In this document: positions 17,153 through 26,734 of the stretch, in pieces
Layout: each line of letters opens with the position of its first letter
Position numbering within the stretch: position 1 is the stretch's first letter
Assembly (NCBI GenBank): GCA_963711455.1
Contig: CAVQEH010000001.1
Span: 103,566 to 167,565 of the forward strand
Direction of reading: 5' to 3'
Source: DATFVA01 sp963711455
Lineage (GTDB): Bacteria; Bacteroidota; Ignavibacteria; Ignavibacteriales; Ignavibacteriaceae
Length of the DNA stretch: 64,000 nucleotides
The notes under the pieces: generated by a model
The model's input: only the letters and a program-made list of their open reading frames with translations
Database searches by the model: none
Told to the model about the DNA's origin: nothing
Program-made: the position numbers and the translations under genes

Positions 17153-19201
17153 TTATTTTAAAAGCATCATCTTTTTTGTTTCAAAAAATTTACCCGCATC
17201 TAATTTATATAGATAAACTCCACTCGGAAGATTTTCTGCATTAAACTCGACTGAGTAAGAACCTGCTTCTTTTTCTCCATTTATTAATGTTCTGACTTTT
17301 TGACCAAGAGAATTAAAGATTTCTAATCTGATAAAAGATTTTTCAGGAACTGAATAACTTATCATAGTGTTTGGGTTAAATGGGTTTGGGTAGTTTTGTA
17401 CTAGTTTATATAAAAGATTATTGATTCCCGTGTTCACTTTCACGATAGGAGAATATGAATATGTTCCATCAAAATCTATTTGCTTCAAGCGATAATAATA
17501 ATTATCGCTTTCGATATTTTTATCCGTAAAAGTATAAACCGACCTTTCTGTTGTAGTTCCGTTTCCTTTTACAAATCCAATATTGATAAAATTATTTTTG
17601 TCGGTGCTTTTTTCGATATTGAATCCTCTATTATTTGTTTCTGTAGCCGTACTCCAATTAAGCACGACATCATTTCCAGAAACTGTTCCGGTAAATGAAA
17701 CCAACTCAACCGGAACCGTTAAGCTTAAATCACCATAGACTCCGTTGTGTCGTTCATTATATTGAAAGACCGGTAAAATATTGTTATCAGGGACAAAAGG
17801 GTAACCTGTATCCCACAGATGAATAAAAACAAATGGTGTTGTAAAACCTTGGTTTCCTGCACCAAGTAAATCAAGTACTCCATCATTGTTGATGTCTGCC
17901 AAAGCAGGCATTTCATAAAATGTATTGTCTCCTGTAACCGTAATCGGCCAGCCCGGTAAAATAGTTCCGTTAGAACTATATCCGTGATATTCATTTGATC
18001 CGTTGTCATCAAAAATCAAATCGGTTGTTCCATCGTTATCCAGATCAGCAAGAATAATCTGGCTGTTGATTGCATTCACCGGACCGATTGGAAAACCTGA
18101 AAGAGAATTTCCGTTAACATCCCATGCATATGCATAATCAACAGGAGTCCCACTTAATACCTGGTCGCCGACTGCAACATCCAGTATATTATCATTGTCT
18201 ATATAACCAACTGCAGGTGGCGTATAAACCCAGTTACCTGTTGTTTTAGGCCATCCGGGGTAAACTGTTCCATCATTTTTGATTATGTGGACATAGCCCT
18301 GCCCTGAACTTGATTGCGAACCAAAAATTATTTCACGTATCCCGTCTCCATCAACGTCTGCTAAAACAGGTGAAGAGTATGAGTTAGTTACACCCGAAGG
18401 CAAATTAAAAGGGAAACCCGGGAGAACATTTCCCATATTATCCATTGCATACAAACTCAAATAAGATTCACAAACAACTTCGGGTATACCATCACCCGTT
18501 ATATCACCAACTGCGGCGCTTGACGCCGGTACATGGTTTAATGGTGCAGACCATAATACTGATCCATCACCTTTATAAACCCATTCTTCGCCAAGAGGAT
18601 ATAATCTTTTATTTATAATAATTTCCAGTGCACCGTCACCATCAAGATCTGCAAGAACAGGAGTTCTTGTAGAATAACCATGAGTTACGGGGAACCCGGT
18701 TACCGGGCTACCATCTTTGTGCCATGCGTAAATTGTTCCCTGAGAGGTTCCGAGGATAGTAGTAACAACAATTTCGCCTTCACCATCACCGTCAATATCT
18801 CCAAAAGCCGGTGCACTTTGTGTAGGCTGCGGCAGGGTTTTCGGCCATCCGGCTACCGGCGTTCCGTCCATATTTAATGCTATTACGTTATAAGTAATAC
18901 AATAAACAAATTCAAGTTCGGGGTCACTATCAAGGTTGCAGAATATTCCTCCTTCATAAGCATTTCCGGATACCTGGACCGGAAACCCGGGGAATAACGG
19001 AAATGAATCTACTTCAAACGGATTATTTACAACAGAAGGTGGAATGTAATTTATTCTTCCCATTACATCGGGAACAATCGGGGTATGGCTGAATAACTTT
19101 TTCACTTCCTGTTGGTTAGTTGTTATCCTGGCTTGCTGTGAGAAAATTGTTGAACAGAGAGCAATTAAGATGATTGAAACAGTAAAGATTTTTTTTAACA
19201 T
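17153..19201 (-). CDS. FG-GAP/VCBS repeat protein with type IX secretion sorting domain
   Basis: A large secreted protein (682 residues from the chosen start). A signal peptide (to about SQQA) is followed by seven or so FG-GAP repeats, each with a calcium-binding DxDxDG-type loop (ADLDGDG, GDIDGDGEGE, ADVDGDGI, DLDNDGTTDL), forming a beta-propeller like that of integrin alpha chains. A fibronectin-like segment follows (about 500-590). The last 80 residues are a Por-type sorting domain with NYPNPFNPNTMISYSVPE and LPSGVYLYKL. The sorting domain predicts export by the type IX system to the cell surface, although no such machinery gene is in the window. I chose ATG at 19199-19201 after AGGGAT; a GTG four codons upstream is possible. 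Its ligand is unknown. Confidence 0.88.
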   Translation of the reverse strand: MLKKIFTVSIILIALCSTIFSQQARITTNQQEVKKLFSHTPIVPDVMGRINYIPPSVVNNPFEVDSFPLFPGFPVQVSGNAYEGGIFCNLDSDPELEFVYCITYNVIALNMDGTPVAGWPKTLPQPTQSAPAFGDIDGDGEGEIVVTTILGTSQGTIYAWHKDGSPVTGFPVTHGYSTRTPVLADLDGDGALEIIINKRLYPLGEEWVYKGDGSVLWSAPLNHVPASSAAVGDITGDGIPEVVCESYLSLYAMDNMGNVLPGFPFNLPSGVTNSYSSPVLADVDGDGIREIIFGSQSSSGQGYVHIIKNDGTVYPGWPKTTGNWVYTPPAVGYIDNDNILDVAVGDQVLSGTPVDYAYAWDVNGNSLSGFPIGPVNAINSQIILADLDNDGTTDLIFDDNGSNEYHGYSSNGTILPGWPITVTGDNTFYEMPALADINNDGVLDLLGAGNQGFTTPFVFIHLWDTGYPFVPDNNILPVFQYNERHNGVYGDLSLTVPVELVSFTGTVSGNDVVLNWSTATETNNRGFNIEKSTDKNNFINIGFVKGNGTTTERSVYTFTDKNIESDNYYYRLKQIDFDGTYSYSPIVKVNTGINNLLYKLVQNYPNPFNPNTMISYSVPEKSFIRLEIFNSLGQKVRTLINGEKEAGSYSVEFNAENLPSGVYLYKLDAGKFFETKKMMLLK

Positions 19202-19360
19202 AATATCCCTCACTTTTTTAGATTTGCTGATGAAATATTTTAGAGTATTAACTCGGAATTAAAAAGAAAATTGTAGTCAGAAAGAATTCTGAAAAATTAC
19301 TTTGAATAATATGAAGTTAATTTAATAATTTAAGTTGTAAATATATACGAGTTTGAAAAA

Positions 19361-20122
19361 ATGAAAGTAGGTCTTATTCAATATGATCCCGAATGGGAAA
19401 ATAAAATCCAGAATAAAGATAAATTGAGCTGGTTGTTATCTCACAATTTCGAAAAACAGCAATTGCTTGTATTTCCTGAAATGACGTTATCAGGTTTTAC
19501 TATGAAAGCCTCTGAGTTTGCAGAAGAGATTAAAGGTGAAAGCTTCATGTTCTTTTCTGAAATGGCTCAAAAATATTCCATAGATATTCTGGCTGGAATA
19601 ATTGAAAAAAGTGATAAGAAATATTTTAATACTCTTTTACATATTAATCCTGAAGGTAAGCTTGTAAAATCATACAGGAAAATTCATCCGTTTTCCTATT
19701 CTACTGAAGACAAGCACTATACTAAAGGTGAAGAAACAGTAATTACAAAGATTAATGATTTCTCCGTTGGTTTATCTATTTGTTATGATCTCAGGTTCCC
19801 TGAAATGTACCGTCAGTACGCGAAGAAAAAAGTTGATATAATTGTTGTTATTGCAAACTGGCCTGATACAAGAATTGAACACTGGAGGACACTGCTTAAG
19901 GCAAGGGCAATTGAAAACCAGTGTTACGTACTTGGAGTGAACAGGGTAGGAGATGATCCGAAATTGAAGTACAATGGTTTCAGCAGCATAATTGATCCTA
20001 TGGGAGTTGAATTAATTTCCGTTCCTTCGGAAGAAAAAATCGTTTCCGCCGATATCTTCAAAGAAAAAGCTGATGAGGTAAAAGGCAGTCTTCCTTTCTT
20101 AAACGATATAAGATTAATCTGA
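19361..20122 (+). CDS. Carbon-nitrogen hydrolase (omega-amidase/nitrilase family)
   Basis: A 253-residue cytoplasmic amidase of the nitrilase superfamily. The catalytic triad is visible as Glu40 (FPEMTLSGF), Lys107 (YRKIHPF) and Cys141 (SICYDLRFPEMYRQYA). The closest group by eye is the omega-amidase/YafV/Nit2 type that hydrolyses alpha-ketoglutaramate or similar monoamides. It is followed after 5 bases by a hotdog thioesterase, with which it shares a plus-strand operon that converges on the men cluster. The substrate is not determined by sequence alone. Confidence 0.9.
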   Translation: MKVGLIQYDPEWENKIQNKDKLSWLLSHNFEKQQLLVFPEMTLSGFTMKASEFAEEIKGESFMFFSEMAQKYSIDILAGIIEKSDKKYFNTLLHINPEGKLVKSYRKIHPFSYSTEDKHYTKGEETVITKINDFSVGLSICYDLRFPEMYRQYAKKKVDIIVVIANWPDTRIEHWRTLLKARAIENQCYVLGVNRVGDDPKLKYNGFSSIIDPMGVELISVPSEEKIVSADIFKEKADEVKGSLPFLNDIRLI

Positions 20123-20127
20123 TTGAA

Positions 20128-20529
20128 ATGCACACTTACAAAAAGACAATTAATTTTTTCGATTGTGATCCTGCCGGAGTACTATTCTTTGCAAGATTGT
20201 TTGATATCTGTCATTCGGCTTACGAGGATTTTATAAATTCATTTGAGCTGAAGTCAAATTACTGGAATAATGAAAAATTTGTAGTTCCTATTGTTCATTC
20301 TGAAGCTGATTATATCCTTCCGTTAAAACCTGGAGATAAAATTTTTATAGAAGTATCCGTAAGCAGGCTTAAGGAAAGTTCGTTCGAACTGAAATATGTT
20401 TGCAGAAATGAAGATGGAAAAGTAACTAATGAAGTTAAGACGGTACACATTTTTGTAAACAAAAGGGAATGGAAGAAATTTCCTATCGATCCTGAAGTGA
20501 AAAATAATTTAGCAAAGCACCTCATTTGA
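20128..20529 (+). CDS. Hotdog-fold acyl-CoA thioesterase, probable 1,4-dihydroxy-2-naphthoyl-CoA hydrolase
   Basis: A 133-residue 4-hydroxybenzoyl-CoA thioesterase-type protein. The N-terminal motif FFDCDPAGVLFFARLFDICH contains the catalytic Asp of the DxDxxG/A-type family, followed by AYEDFI. In menaquinone synthesis a thioesterase of this type frees 1,4-dihydroxy-2-naphthoate from its CoA ester between MenB and MenA. The neighbouring minus-strand cluster has every other men gene but no such enzyme, so this convergent gene is the natural candidate. The activity is inferred from context; a general acyl-CoA thioesterase is the alternative. Confidence 0.78.
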   Translation: MHTYKKTINFFDCDPAGVLFFARLFDICHSAYEDFINSFELKSNYWNNEKFVVPIVHSEADYILPLKPGDKIFIEVSVSRLKESSFELKYVCRNEDGKVTNEVKTVHIFVNKREWKKFPIDPEVKNNLAKHLI

Positions 20530-20559
20530 CTTTTGGGTGAAAAATCAGGTTCCACATTG

Positions 20560-22038
20560 TTAATCCCGAAAGTTGTCTTCCATCATAATTTTAATTTCCT
20601 CTATAACTTTTTCTCTCAAAATCTTACCCAAAGATGATCGGGGAATTTTTTCAATAGGAAAAAATCTTTTCGGAATTTTATAAGGTGCAATTTTTTCTTT
20701 CAATAATGCAGTTAGTTCCTTAATAGATAAGCGGCTATCTAAGACAACTGCAGCAGCTACTATTTGACCCCATTCTTTGTCCTCCAAAGCAAACACACAG
20801 CATTCTTTTACCTGGGGTAAGTTGTCTAAAATGTTTTCTACTTCCAAGGGGTTTACATTTTCGCCACCAGATATAATCAAATCTGTTCTTCTTGCTTCAA
20901 CAAAAAGATCTCCATCCTCATCGATATAACCAATATCGTCGGTTAAGAATTTTTCATCTTTTAATTTTTGCTTGGTAGCTTCAGTATCATTATAATAACC
21001 ATGAAATAAAGCATCGCTCTCAACTACAATTTCTCCAATGGAACGGGCAGGCAGTATATTTAATTTATCATCAACGATAAAAATTTTATTTTGCCCAAGT
21101 ACTTTACCGGCTGACAAAGGTTTGCTCCCTATATTTGCGAGGTTATTTGCAGTTATAAATGCAGATGTTTCAGTTGAACCATAAACATTCGAAATTCTGC
21201 AACCAGCCGAAAGCGCTTCCTTTATTAAATCTTTATCAATCAAGCCACCACCTAAGAGCAGACTCTTTAATTCTTTTCCGGGTTTCCATTTTGTATCGAG
21301 TAATCTTTTTAACTGGGTTGAAACAAGCGAAGCAAATGACGGCTTAAACCTATCAAATGCAATTTTCAGATCATCAGTTTGAAGTGATTCGGGAATTATT
21401 AAACTTGACCCAAATCTGAATGCACGGGTAATAATGGATAATCCTCCAATATGATAAAATGGAAGACTGGCAAGCCACATATCATCACTTGTTTGAGACA
21501 GAAATGATTGGCTGTTATCCGCACTGTTCAAGAGATCATTAAGTGAATGCATTACTCCTTTGGGTTTCCCGGTTACTCCTGAAGTAAACATAATTAAAGA
21601 TATATCATCAGGATTGATACCAAAGGGTTCAAAATTCAATTTAGATTCTTTATTACTAAACGGAAAAACTATTTGAAGAATTTTTACTGATAAATTTCTT
21701 TTTTCATTTTTATTAATAAGAAGAAAATCGGCATCGGAGAAATTTATTAATTCTGAAAGTTCAGTGTCTGTTAATCTTATATTTAGTGGAACCACACAGG
21801 TATTCAATTCCCACAAAGCTAAAACCGAAATTAAATATTCAGAATTATTGTTACCAAGTATTGCTATTTTATTTTTTTGTCTGATACCCTGTGAATAAAA
21901 ATATTCAGCGTAAGAGTGAATTTTGTTATTAAGTTGAGTATATGAAATAATTTCTTCAGATGTGATTATTGCGGGATGGTTATCTTTTATTTTTAGATTT
22001 TTTTTTCTTATCCTTTCAAGCACATTCATTTCAGCCAA
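20560..22038 (-). CDS. menE: o-Succinylbenzoate-CoA ligase MenE
   Basis: A 492-residue acyl-adenylate-forming ligase that activates o-succinylbenzoate with ATP and CoA. The AMP-binding motif is MFTSGVTGKPKGVMHS, with NVYGSTETSAF, LTDDIGYIDEDGDLFVEAR and RTDLIISGGENVNPLEVENI downstream and a C-terminal lysine region IPRSSLGKILREKV. Length is normal for MenE. It is the last gene of the leftward men cluster and overlaps menC by 8 bases. Position in the men operon decides MenE over other CoA ligases. Confidence 0.95.
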   Translation of the reverse strand: MAEMNVLERIRKKNLKIKDNHPAIITSEEIISYTQLNNKIHSYAEYFYSQGIRQKNKIAILGNNNSEYLISVLALWELNTCVVPLNIRLTDTELSELINFSDADFLLINKNEKRNLSVKILQIVFPFSNKESKLNFEPFGINPDDISLIMFTSGVTGKPKGVMHSLNDLLNSADNSQSFLSQTSDDMWLASLPFYHIGGLSIITRAFRFGSSLIIPESLQTDDLKIAFDRFKPSFASLVSTQLKRLLDTKWKPGKELKSLLLGGGLIDKDLIKEALSAGCRISNVYGSTETSAFITANNLANIGSKPLSAGKVLGQNKIFIVDDKLNILPARSIGEIVVESDALFHGYYNDTEATKQKLKDEKFLTDDIGYIDEDGDLFVEARRTDLIISGGENVNPLEVENILDNLPQVKECCVFALEDKEWGQIVAAAVVLDSRLSIKELTALLKEKIAPYKIPKRFFPIEKIPRSSLGKILREKVIEEIKIMMEDNFRD

Positions 22039-23059
22039 GCTTTATGATTCCATTATTGACAGGGAATGGATCCTTAACAATTGTTTTCGGAAAATAATCC
22101 GATACATCAAGTCCGTGAGCCGACTGTTGTTTCAAAATTCCCGCAGCGAAAACAGCTATCGATCTCCCGATTGATGTTTCAAAAGAAGAGGAAATAACAA
22201 CCTTAAAATTATTTTTTTCAGCTTCATCTATTATTTTTAGGGAAGTTGTTAACCCCCCGAGCATCATCGGCTTTAAAATTAAAACAGAAGCCAAATTATT
22301 TTTTATAATTTTTATTGCATCATCATAGCTTCTTAAAGATTCATCAGCAGCAAGCGGGATTGAAGTCCCTTTTTGTATTTCAATAAAGTCTTCAATTGAG
22401 GGAACAGGCTGCTCAACATATTCAATATCAAATCCTTCTATTTGCTTTAAGTTATTAATTGCCTCATCGACGCCCCATTTGCCGTTTACATCAACTCTTA
22501 TTTTTATGTTTTTACCGATTTCATTTCTTACATTTTTTAGAACCAGGTAGTCATCTTCAAATTTTTCTCTACCCAATTTGATTTTTAATGTGCGGTAACT
22601 GTTTTTCCTAAACTCTATTGCTTTGGCTAGTGCTTCTTCGGGATTTAATAATCCTATCACGCCGTTGACGCTGATATTTCTTGAAACAGGTTTATTGAAA
22701 AGTTCACTTAAAGTTGTTTTTCTTTCAATACAAATTAAATTAAGAATTGCCTGCTCGAGACCACTTCTTAAGGCAGGAAGATGATTAAAGTCTGCGAGAC
22801 TTTCTTCGATTGAAGGAACAAGATTATTTAAATCGAACTTCAACATTAGTTGAATGTTTTTTAACGCTTTCTCATCTTCTTCAAAACTTTCTGATCCGAA
22901 TTCAGGCAAAGGCGATGCTTCTCCGATTCCTTCAGTTTCAGCGCTGCTCCTTAATGAAAGAATAAATCCTCTTCTTTCACTGATCTCCCCTTTAGATGTT
23001 TTAAATGATCTGGTTAGATTAAGATTGTAAGGTGAATATGTAAGCGCAAGACTTTTCAC
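22031..23059 (-). CDS. menC: o-Succinylbenzoate synthase MenC
   Basis: A 342-residue enolase-superfamily enzyme that dehydrates SHCHC to o-succinylbenzoate. The barrel shows the lysine motif TLKIKLG (second-strand KxK), metal ligands in VDVNGKWGVDEA (Asp), EYVEQPVP (Glu) and PLAADESLRS (Asp-Glu), and the late lysine in VLILKPMMLGGLT. Length and motifs fit MenC. Its start overlaps the end of menA by 4 bases (ATGA) and its end overlaps menE, consistent with a coupled operon. Confidence 0.95.
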   Translation of the reverse strand: MKSLALTYSPYNLNLTRSFKTSKGEISERRGFILSLRSSAETEGIGEASPLPEFGSESFEEDEKALKNIQLMLKFDLNNLVPSIEESLADFNHLPALRSGLEQAILNLICIERKTTLSELFNKPVSRNISVNGVIGLLNPEEALAKAIEFRKNSYRTLKIKLGREKFEDDYLVLKNVRNEIGKNIKIRVDVNGKWGVDEAINNLKQIEGFDIEYVEQPVPSIEDFIEIQKGTSIPLAADESLRSYDDAIKIIKNNLASVLILKPMMLGGLTTSLKIIDEAEKNNFKVVISSSFETSIGRSIAVFAAGILKQQSAHGLDVSDYFPKTIVKDPFPVNNGIIKLG

Positions 23060-23952
23060 AAAGCTAATCCGGCAGAAAATAAAATCCCGAATAATGCAGA
23101 GAGCTTTGCCGTAAGTTCAAGAGTTTTATTTAAGTCGGTTCCATCGAGAGTAGTTATCATCCTTATTGCCTTTGCAGCAACCGGTACAGTTATGTATGGA
23201 AGGAAAATCCATACTGTGTAATCAAAAAATAAAAAGAGAGCCAGTGGAGTTAAAAATGAAATAATTATTAGAAAAATAAACTGGTAACGCGTAAAGGTTC
23301 TTCCCATTTTAACAGCAAGAGTAAATTTGTTTGCGGCCCGGTCCTCCTCGATGTCACGATAATTATTTACGACAAGAATATTAGTAACCAGTGAACCTAC
23401 AGGAATTGAAGCAAGAAGAGAAACAAAATTTACATGATGAGAGTGAAGGTAATATGTAAAAACCGTTCCGATTACACCAAAGAATCCAAAAACAAAAATA
23501 TCTCCCAGCCCGTTATAAGCAAGCGGGAAAGGACCGGCAGTGTAAGCTACTCCTGCAATAATAGAAAAAACACCCACGGCAAGAATAACCCAGCCGCCAA
23601 CTGAAACGAGGTAGAGTCCAAGCAGGAATGAAATGAGAAAAGTAATTACAATTGCAAACTTCATTTCGCCTACAGTAATAAAACCGCTTGCAAGAACTCT
23701 GCGGGGACCTTTACGCTTTTCATTATCCGCACCTTTTGTGTAATCATAAAGATCATTTGTATAGTTGGTTCCGATCTGAATAAGCACCGAACAAACTAGA
23801 GCGACAAGTGAATAAAGAGGAACAAAAATCCCTTCACTTATAGCTACACCCGAACCAACACAAACAGGCACAATTGCTGCAAAAAGAGTTTTGGGTCTGC
23901 TGGCAATTATCCAGCTTTCAAGTTTGGTAGGTATATCTGATTTTGTTTCCAT
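23056..23952 (-). CDS. menA: 1,4-Dihydroxy-2-naphthoate polyprenyltransferase MenA
   Basis: A 298-residue integral-membrane UbiA-family prenyltransferase that attaches the polyprenyl tail to DHNA. The first Asp-rich motif is NYTNDLYDYTKGAD, the second is in NNYRDIEEDRAANKFTLAVK, and eight or nine membrane helices follow the family plan. The N-terminal SWIIASRPKTLFAAIVPV is typical of MenA. It sits 13 bases after menB and overlaps menC. Confidence 0.96.
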   Translation of the reverse strand: METKSDIPTKLESWIIASRPKTLFAAIVPVCVGSGVAISEGIFVPLYSLVALVCSVLIQIGTNYTNDLYDYTKGADNEKRKGPRRVLASGFITVGEMKFAIVITFLISFLLGLYLVSVGGWVILAVGVFSIIAGVAYTAGPFPLAYNGLGDIFVFGFFGVIGTVFTYYLHSHHVNFVSLLASIPVGSLVTNILVVNNYRDIEEDRAANKFTLAVKMGRTFTRYQFIFLIIISFLTPLALFLFFDYTVWIFLPYITVPVAAKAIRMITTLDGTDLNKTLELTAKLSALFGILFSAGLAL

Positions 23953-23965
23953 TCAAATCTCTTAA

Positions 23966-24800
23966 TTATGGCAGTTTGGGAAATTTATTGAACCCAGGTT
24001 TTCTTTTTTCAAGATAAGCTTTTTTACCTTCCTGTGCTTCTTCACTCATATAATAAAGAAGTGTGGCATTTCCGGCTAATTCCTGTATTCCGGCTTGTCC
24101 GTCAAGCTCAGCATTAAACGCTGATTTAAGTAGTCGTATTGCAAGCGGGCTTTTTTCAAGAATTTTCTTTGCCCATTCAACACCGGTTTTTTCAAGTTCA
24201 TCAACAGGAACAACTTTATTTACAAGACCCATATCAAATGCTTCCTGTGCATTATATTGATCGCAGAGGTACCATATTTCGCGAGCTTTTTTTTGTCCTA
24301 CAATCCTTGCAAGATAACTTGAACCGAAACCGCCATCAAAGCTTCCAACTTTTGGTCCCGTTTGTCCAAATATTGCATTATCAGCAGCAATAGTTAAATC
24401 GCATACAACATGCAGGACGTGCCCGCCGCCAATTGCATAACCGGCAACAAGAGCAATAACAGGTTTCGGCATGCTTCTTATTAATTTCTGAAGATCAAGT
24501 ACATTCAATCTTGGAACCCCGTCTTTTCCAACATAACCCTGGTCTCCACGTATCCTTTGATCACCGCCGGAACAGAAAGCATACTTTCCATCTTTTGCAG
24601 GACCGTAATCCTGTTATTAGTACAACACCAATCTTCTGATCTTCGCGTGCATCAGAAAATGCATCGTACATTTCTATTACGGTTTCCGGTCTGAAAGCGT
24701 TCCTTACTTCAGGTCGGTTTATTGTAACTTTTGCAATACCATCCATTTTCTCATAAATAATATCCTGATATTCATTAGCTTTTTCCCAGTTAAAAGACAT
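23966..24800 (-). CDS. menB: 1,4-Dihydroxy-2-naphthoyl-CoA synthase MenB (one frame break)
   Basis: A crotonase-fold enzyme that closes the naphthoate ring of o-succinylbenzoyl-CoA. The N-terminal part (from 24800: FNWEKANEYQDIIYEKMDGI, then KVTINRPEVRNAFRP) is in one frame up to LITG near 24608. The rest continues one frame over with GPAKDGKYAFCSGGDQRIRG, PVIALVAGYAIGGGHVLHVV, GQTGPKVGSFDGGFGSSYLA and the C-terminus GFNKFPKLP. Removing one T of the coding strand at about 24607-24608 restores LITGYGPAKDGKY and a protein of about 277 residues, the normal MenB length. It is either a sequencing indel or a very recent mutation. A surviving C-terminal frame begins at ATG 24508. Confidence 0.93.
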
Positions 24801-24921
24801 CGTTACCTCGTGTTTTTAAAATTATCTATCAAAAGTATTGAAAAGTTGTGAAAGTTAGAATAAATATAATAAGAAGTAGTTTTAGTTAATAACGAAGGAA
24901 GCACAATATAATTAATATGAG

Positions 24922-24947
24922 TTTCCCTCCTGAGCTCAGGAGGGAAA
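24922..24947 (-). terminator. Terminator-like perfect palindrome after the beta-barrel gene
   Basis: A 26-base perfect palindrome (TTTCCCTCCTGAG and its complement) lies 15 bases after the stop of the outer-membrane protein at 24962. It can form a strong hairpin and probably ends that transcript before menB. Confidence 0.7.
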
Positions 24948-24961
24948 TAAAAATCATTTAA

Positions 24962-26632
24962 TTAGAAATGATAACCCACAGAAACATTCCAGTTTCTTAT
25001 CAAGGCAAAATCATTATTAATAAATAGCTGAATCTTTAATCCGGATTGATGTCTTAATTCGCAGCCAAGGTAAATTGATTTATCAGACTGCCAACCCTCG
25101 TTGATATTTTCCCCGCGGCTTGTAACTGTCTGTTCATTACTTCTTAAAGATTGGTAATTATATTCGGTATTAGAATATTCATATTTATAACGGGAATAGG
25201 TATAACTATAATTTAACCCACCATAAACAGAAAACCATTTAGCAACTGTGTAGTTTAGATAAAGAGGCAGAGTGAAAGAAGCTGCCGATGGATACGATTT
25301 GGTTTTTACAAATGCGGGTTCATTATAATCATTATATATAATACCAATATTTTCAATATGTTCTAAATTGCCAGAAAACCTTATGCCCGAAAGTATAAAC
25401 AAATCAGTAAAACTTTTTGATAATGCATAACCGGTTGAAAAAGTTAATCCTAAATTACTTACATCAAATTTGTCTGAATTTAAGGTTGAAGAAGTATCAC
25501 CCGAGCCGGATTGACCTGAATAGTTGGAAAATATATTATTAGAATTGCCTGCGTACGAAATCTCTCCCGTAGAAAAGAATAAGTTGAGCGAAAGAAATAT
25601 ATTGTCTACAGGCGTTATTAAATTAAGGAGATGCCTGAAGTAATTGTTTATATTAACAAATGAAGGCTTTTGACTGGTGTGGTTATCATTTGTAATTATA
25701 TTTTGAGAGCCGCTTGTAAGCCATTGTTCCCCCGGAAAATAAGAACTGTCACTACTTGAACTGCTGTCAACAGTAAATTTCTTTTGTGAATTATCACCAA
25801 ATTGATAATCTATGGAAAATAAATAATCCCAGAATTTATGATTTATAGTAAATTCCCCTCCTATTACATATCTGGAATTGTAGGCATTATTAACTTGTTC
25901 TTCATTATCGATATAAATGTGTCTGAATTTTGTACTATCATTATTATTGGTAATATGATAAGTCTCTTCATAGATTTCATCTGTTGAATTCACATTATCC
26001 CTATTAATAATTCCGAATAATCCTACTGAAAAGTTTGTTCTCCCAGATTGAAAGACTCTTGATATTTTTAAGGAGGTTGTAGTTGCGTCTTCTTTATAAT
26101 CCTGAGAGTTTATATCAGTCTGCAGCTGATAATTAGTTATAGGGACATATGTATTCTCTCCGACCCCGTGCAGATTATTAGAATTATTATAATTGTTTAT
26201 TCCATTTGTAAGTTCAAATAACCATTTAGCTCCACCAATATTTATCAGGGCTGCGGCAGAAAAGGTTGGATTTTTTGAGGACGAAAAACTTTCTTCATAC
26301 AATGATGGAAAATTAAAGTTGTTTGCTTTCTGCAAAGAACCGGGAGGCAAAATTCTAATTATTCCCATGTTGTGCAGAGGTACTGATGTTTGTGGAGAGT
26401 TATCCGATAAATAATTCACATAGATAAAATTTGTGGTGAAGTTAAGCGCTCTTGCAGGGTTAAATAGTATTTGTGATGCAGAATCAGGAACAAACAACAA
26501 AAATTCCTGCGGTAATCCCGCTGAGTGAACAAGAAAATTTCTGTTTAATTGAAGAGGTTCGGAAGAGTTGTTTTGTGCAAATATATTTGCGGTAAGAACA
26601 AAAGATAAAAGAACGATGCTGATTAGTTTCAT
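24962..26632 (-). CDS. Outer-membrane beta-barrel protein of unknown function
   Basis: A 556-residue protein with a signal peptide (KLISIVLLSFVLTANIFA) followed by a sequence rich in Asn, Ser and Tyr with alternating beta strands. It ends RNWNVSVGYHF, the aromatic C-terminal signature of barrel insertion. No characterised family was recognised. The early segment QILFNPARALNFTTNFIYVN resembles the NPA motif near the N-terminus of FadL/PorV-like barrels. It sits inside the men cluster, between menH and menB, but is bordered by 100-base gaps and its own terminator, so it is probably transcribed separately. A role in menaquinone metabolism is not supported by sequence. Confidence 0.75.
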   Translation of the reverse strand: MKLISIVLLSFVLTANIFAQNNSSEPLQLNRNFLVHSAGLPQEFLLFVPDSASQILFNPARALNFTTNFIYVNYLSDNSPQTSVPLHNMGIIRILPPGSLQKANNFNFPSLYEESFSSSKNPTFSAAALINIGGAKWLFELTNGINNYNNSNNLHGVGENTYVPITNYQLQTDINSQDYKEDATTTSLKISRVFQSGRTNFSVGLFGIINRDNVNSTDEIYEETYHITNNNDSTKFRHIYIDNEEQVNNAYNSRYVIGGEFTINHKFWDYLFSIDYQFGDNSQKKFTVDSSSSSDSSYFPGEQWLTSGSQNIITNDNHTSQKPSFVNINNYFRHLLNLITPVDNIFLSLNLFFSTGEISYAGNSNNIFSNYSGQSGSGDTSSTLNSDKFDVSNLGLTFSTGYALSKSFTDLFILSGIRFSGNLEHIENIGIIYNDYNEPAFVKTKSYPSAASFTLPLYLNYTVAKWFSVYGGLNYSYTYSRYKYEYSNTEYNYQSLRSNEQTVTSRGENINEGWQSDKSIYLGCELRHQSGLKIQLFINNDFALIRNWNVSVGYHF

Positions 26633-26734
26633 AAGATCCCCAATACCTAGTGAAACATTTTTTATTTCGAAAATAAAATATGTCGAAAATTAACAGGATT
26701 CAATGTTCATATGAAATATTTATCAGGGGAAAAT

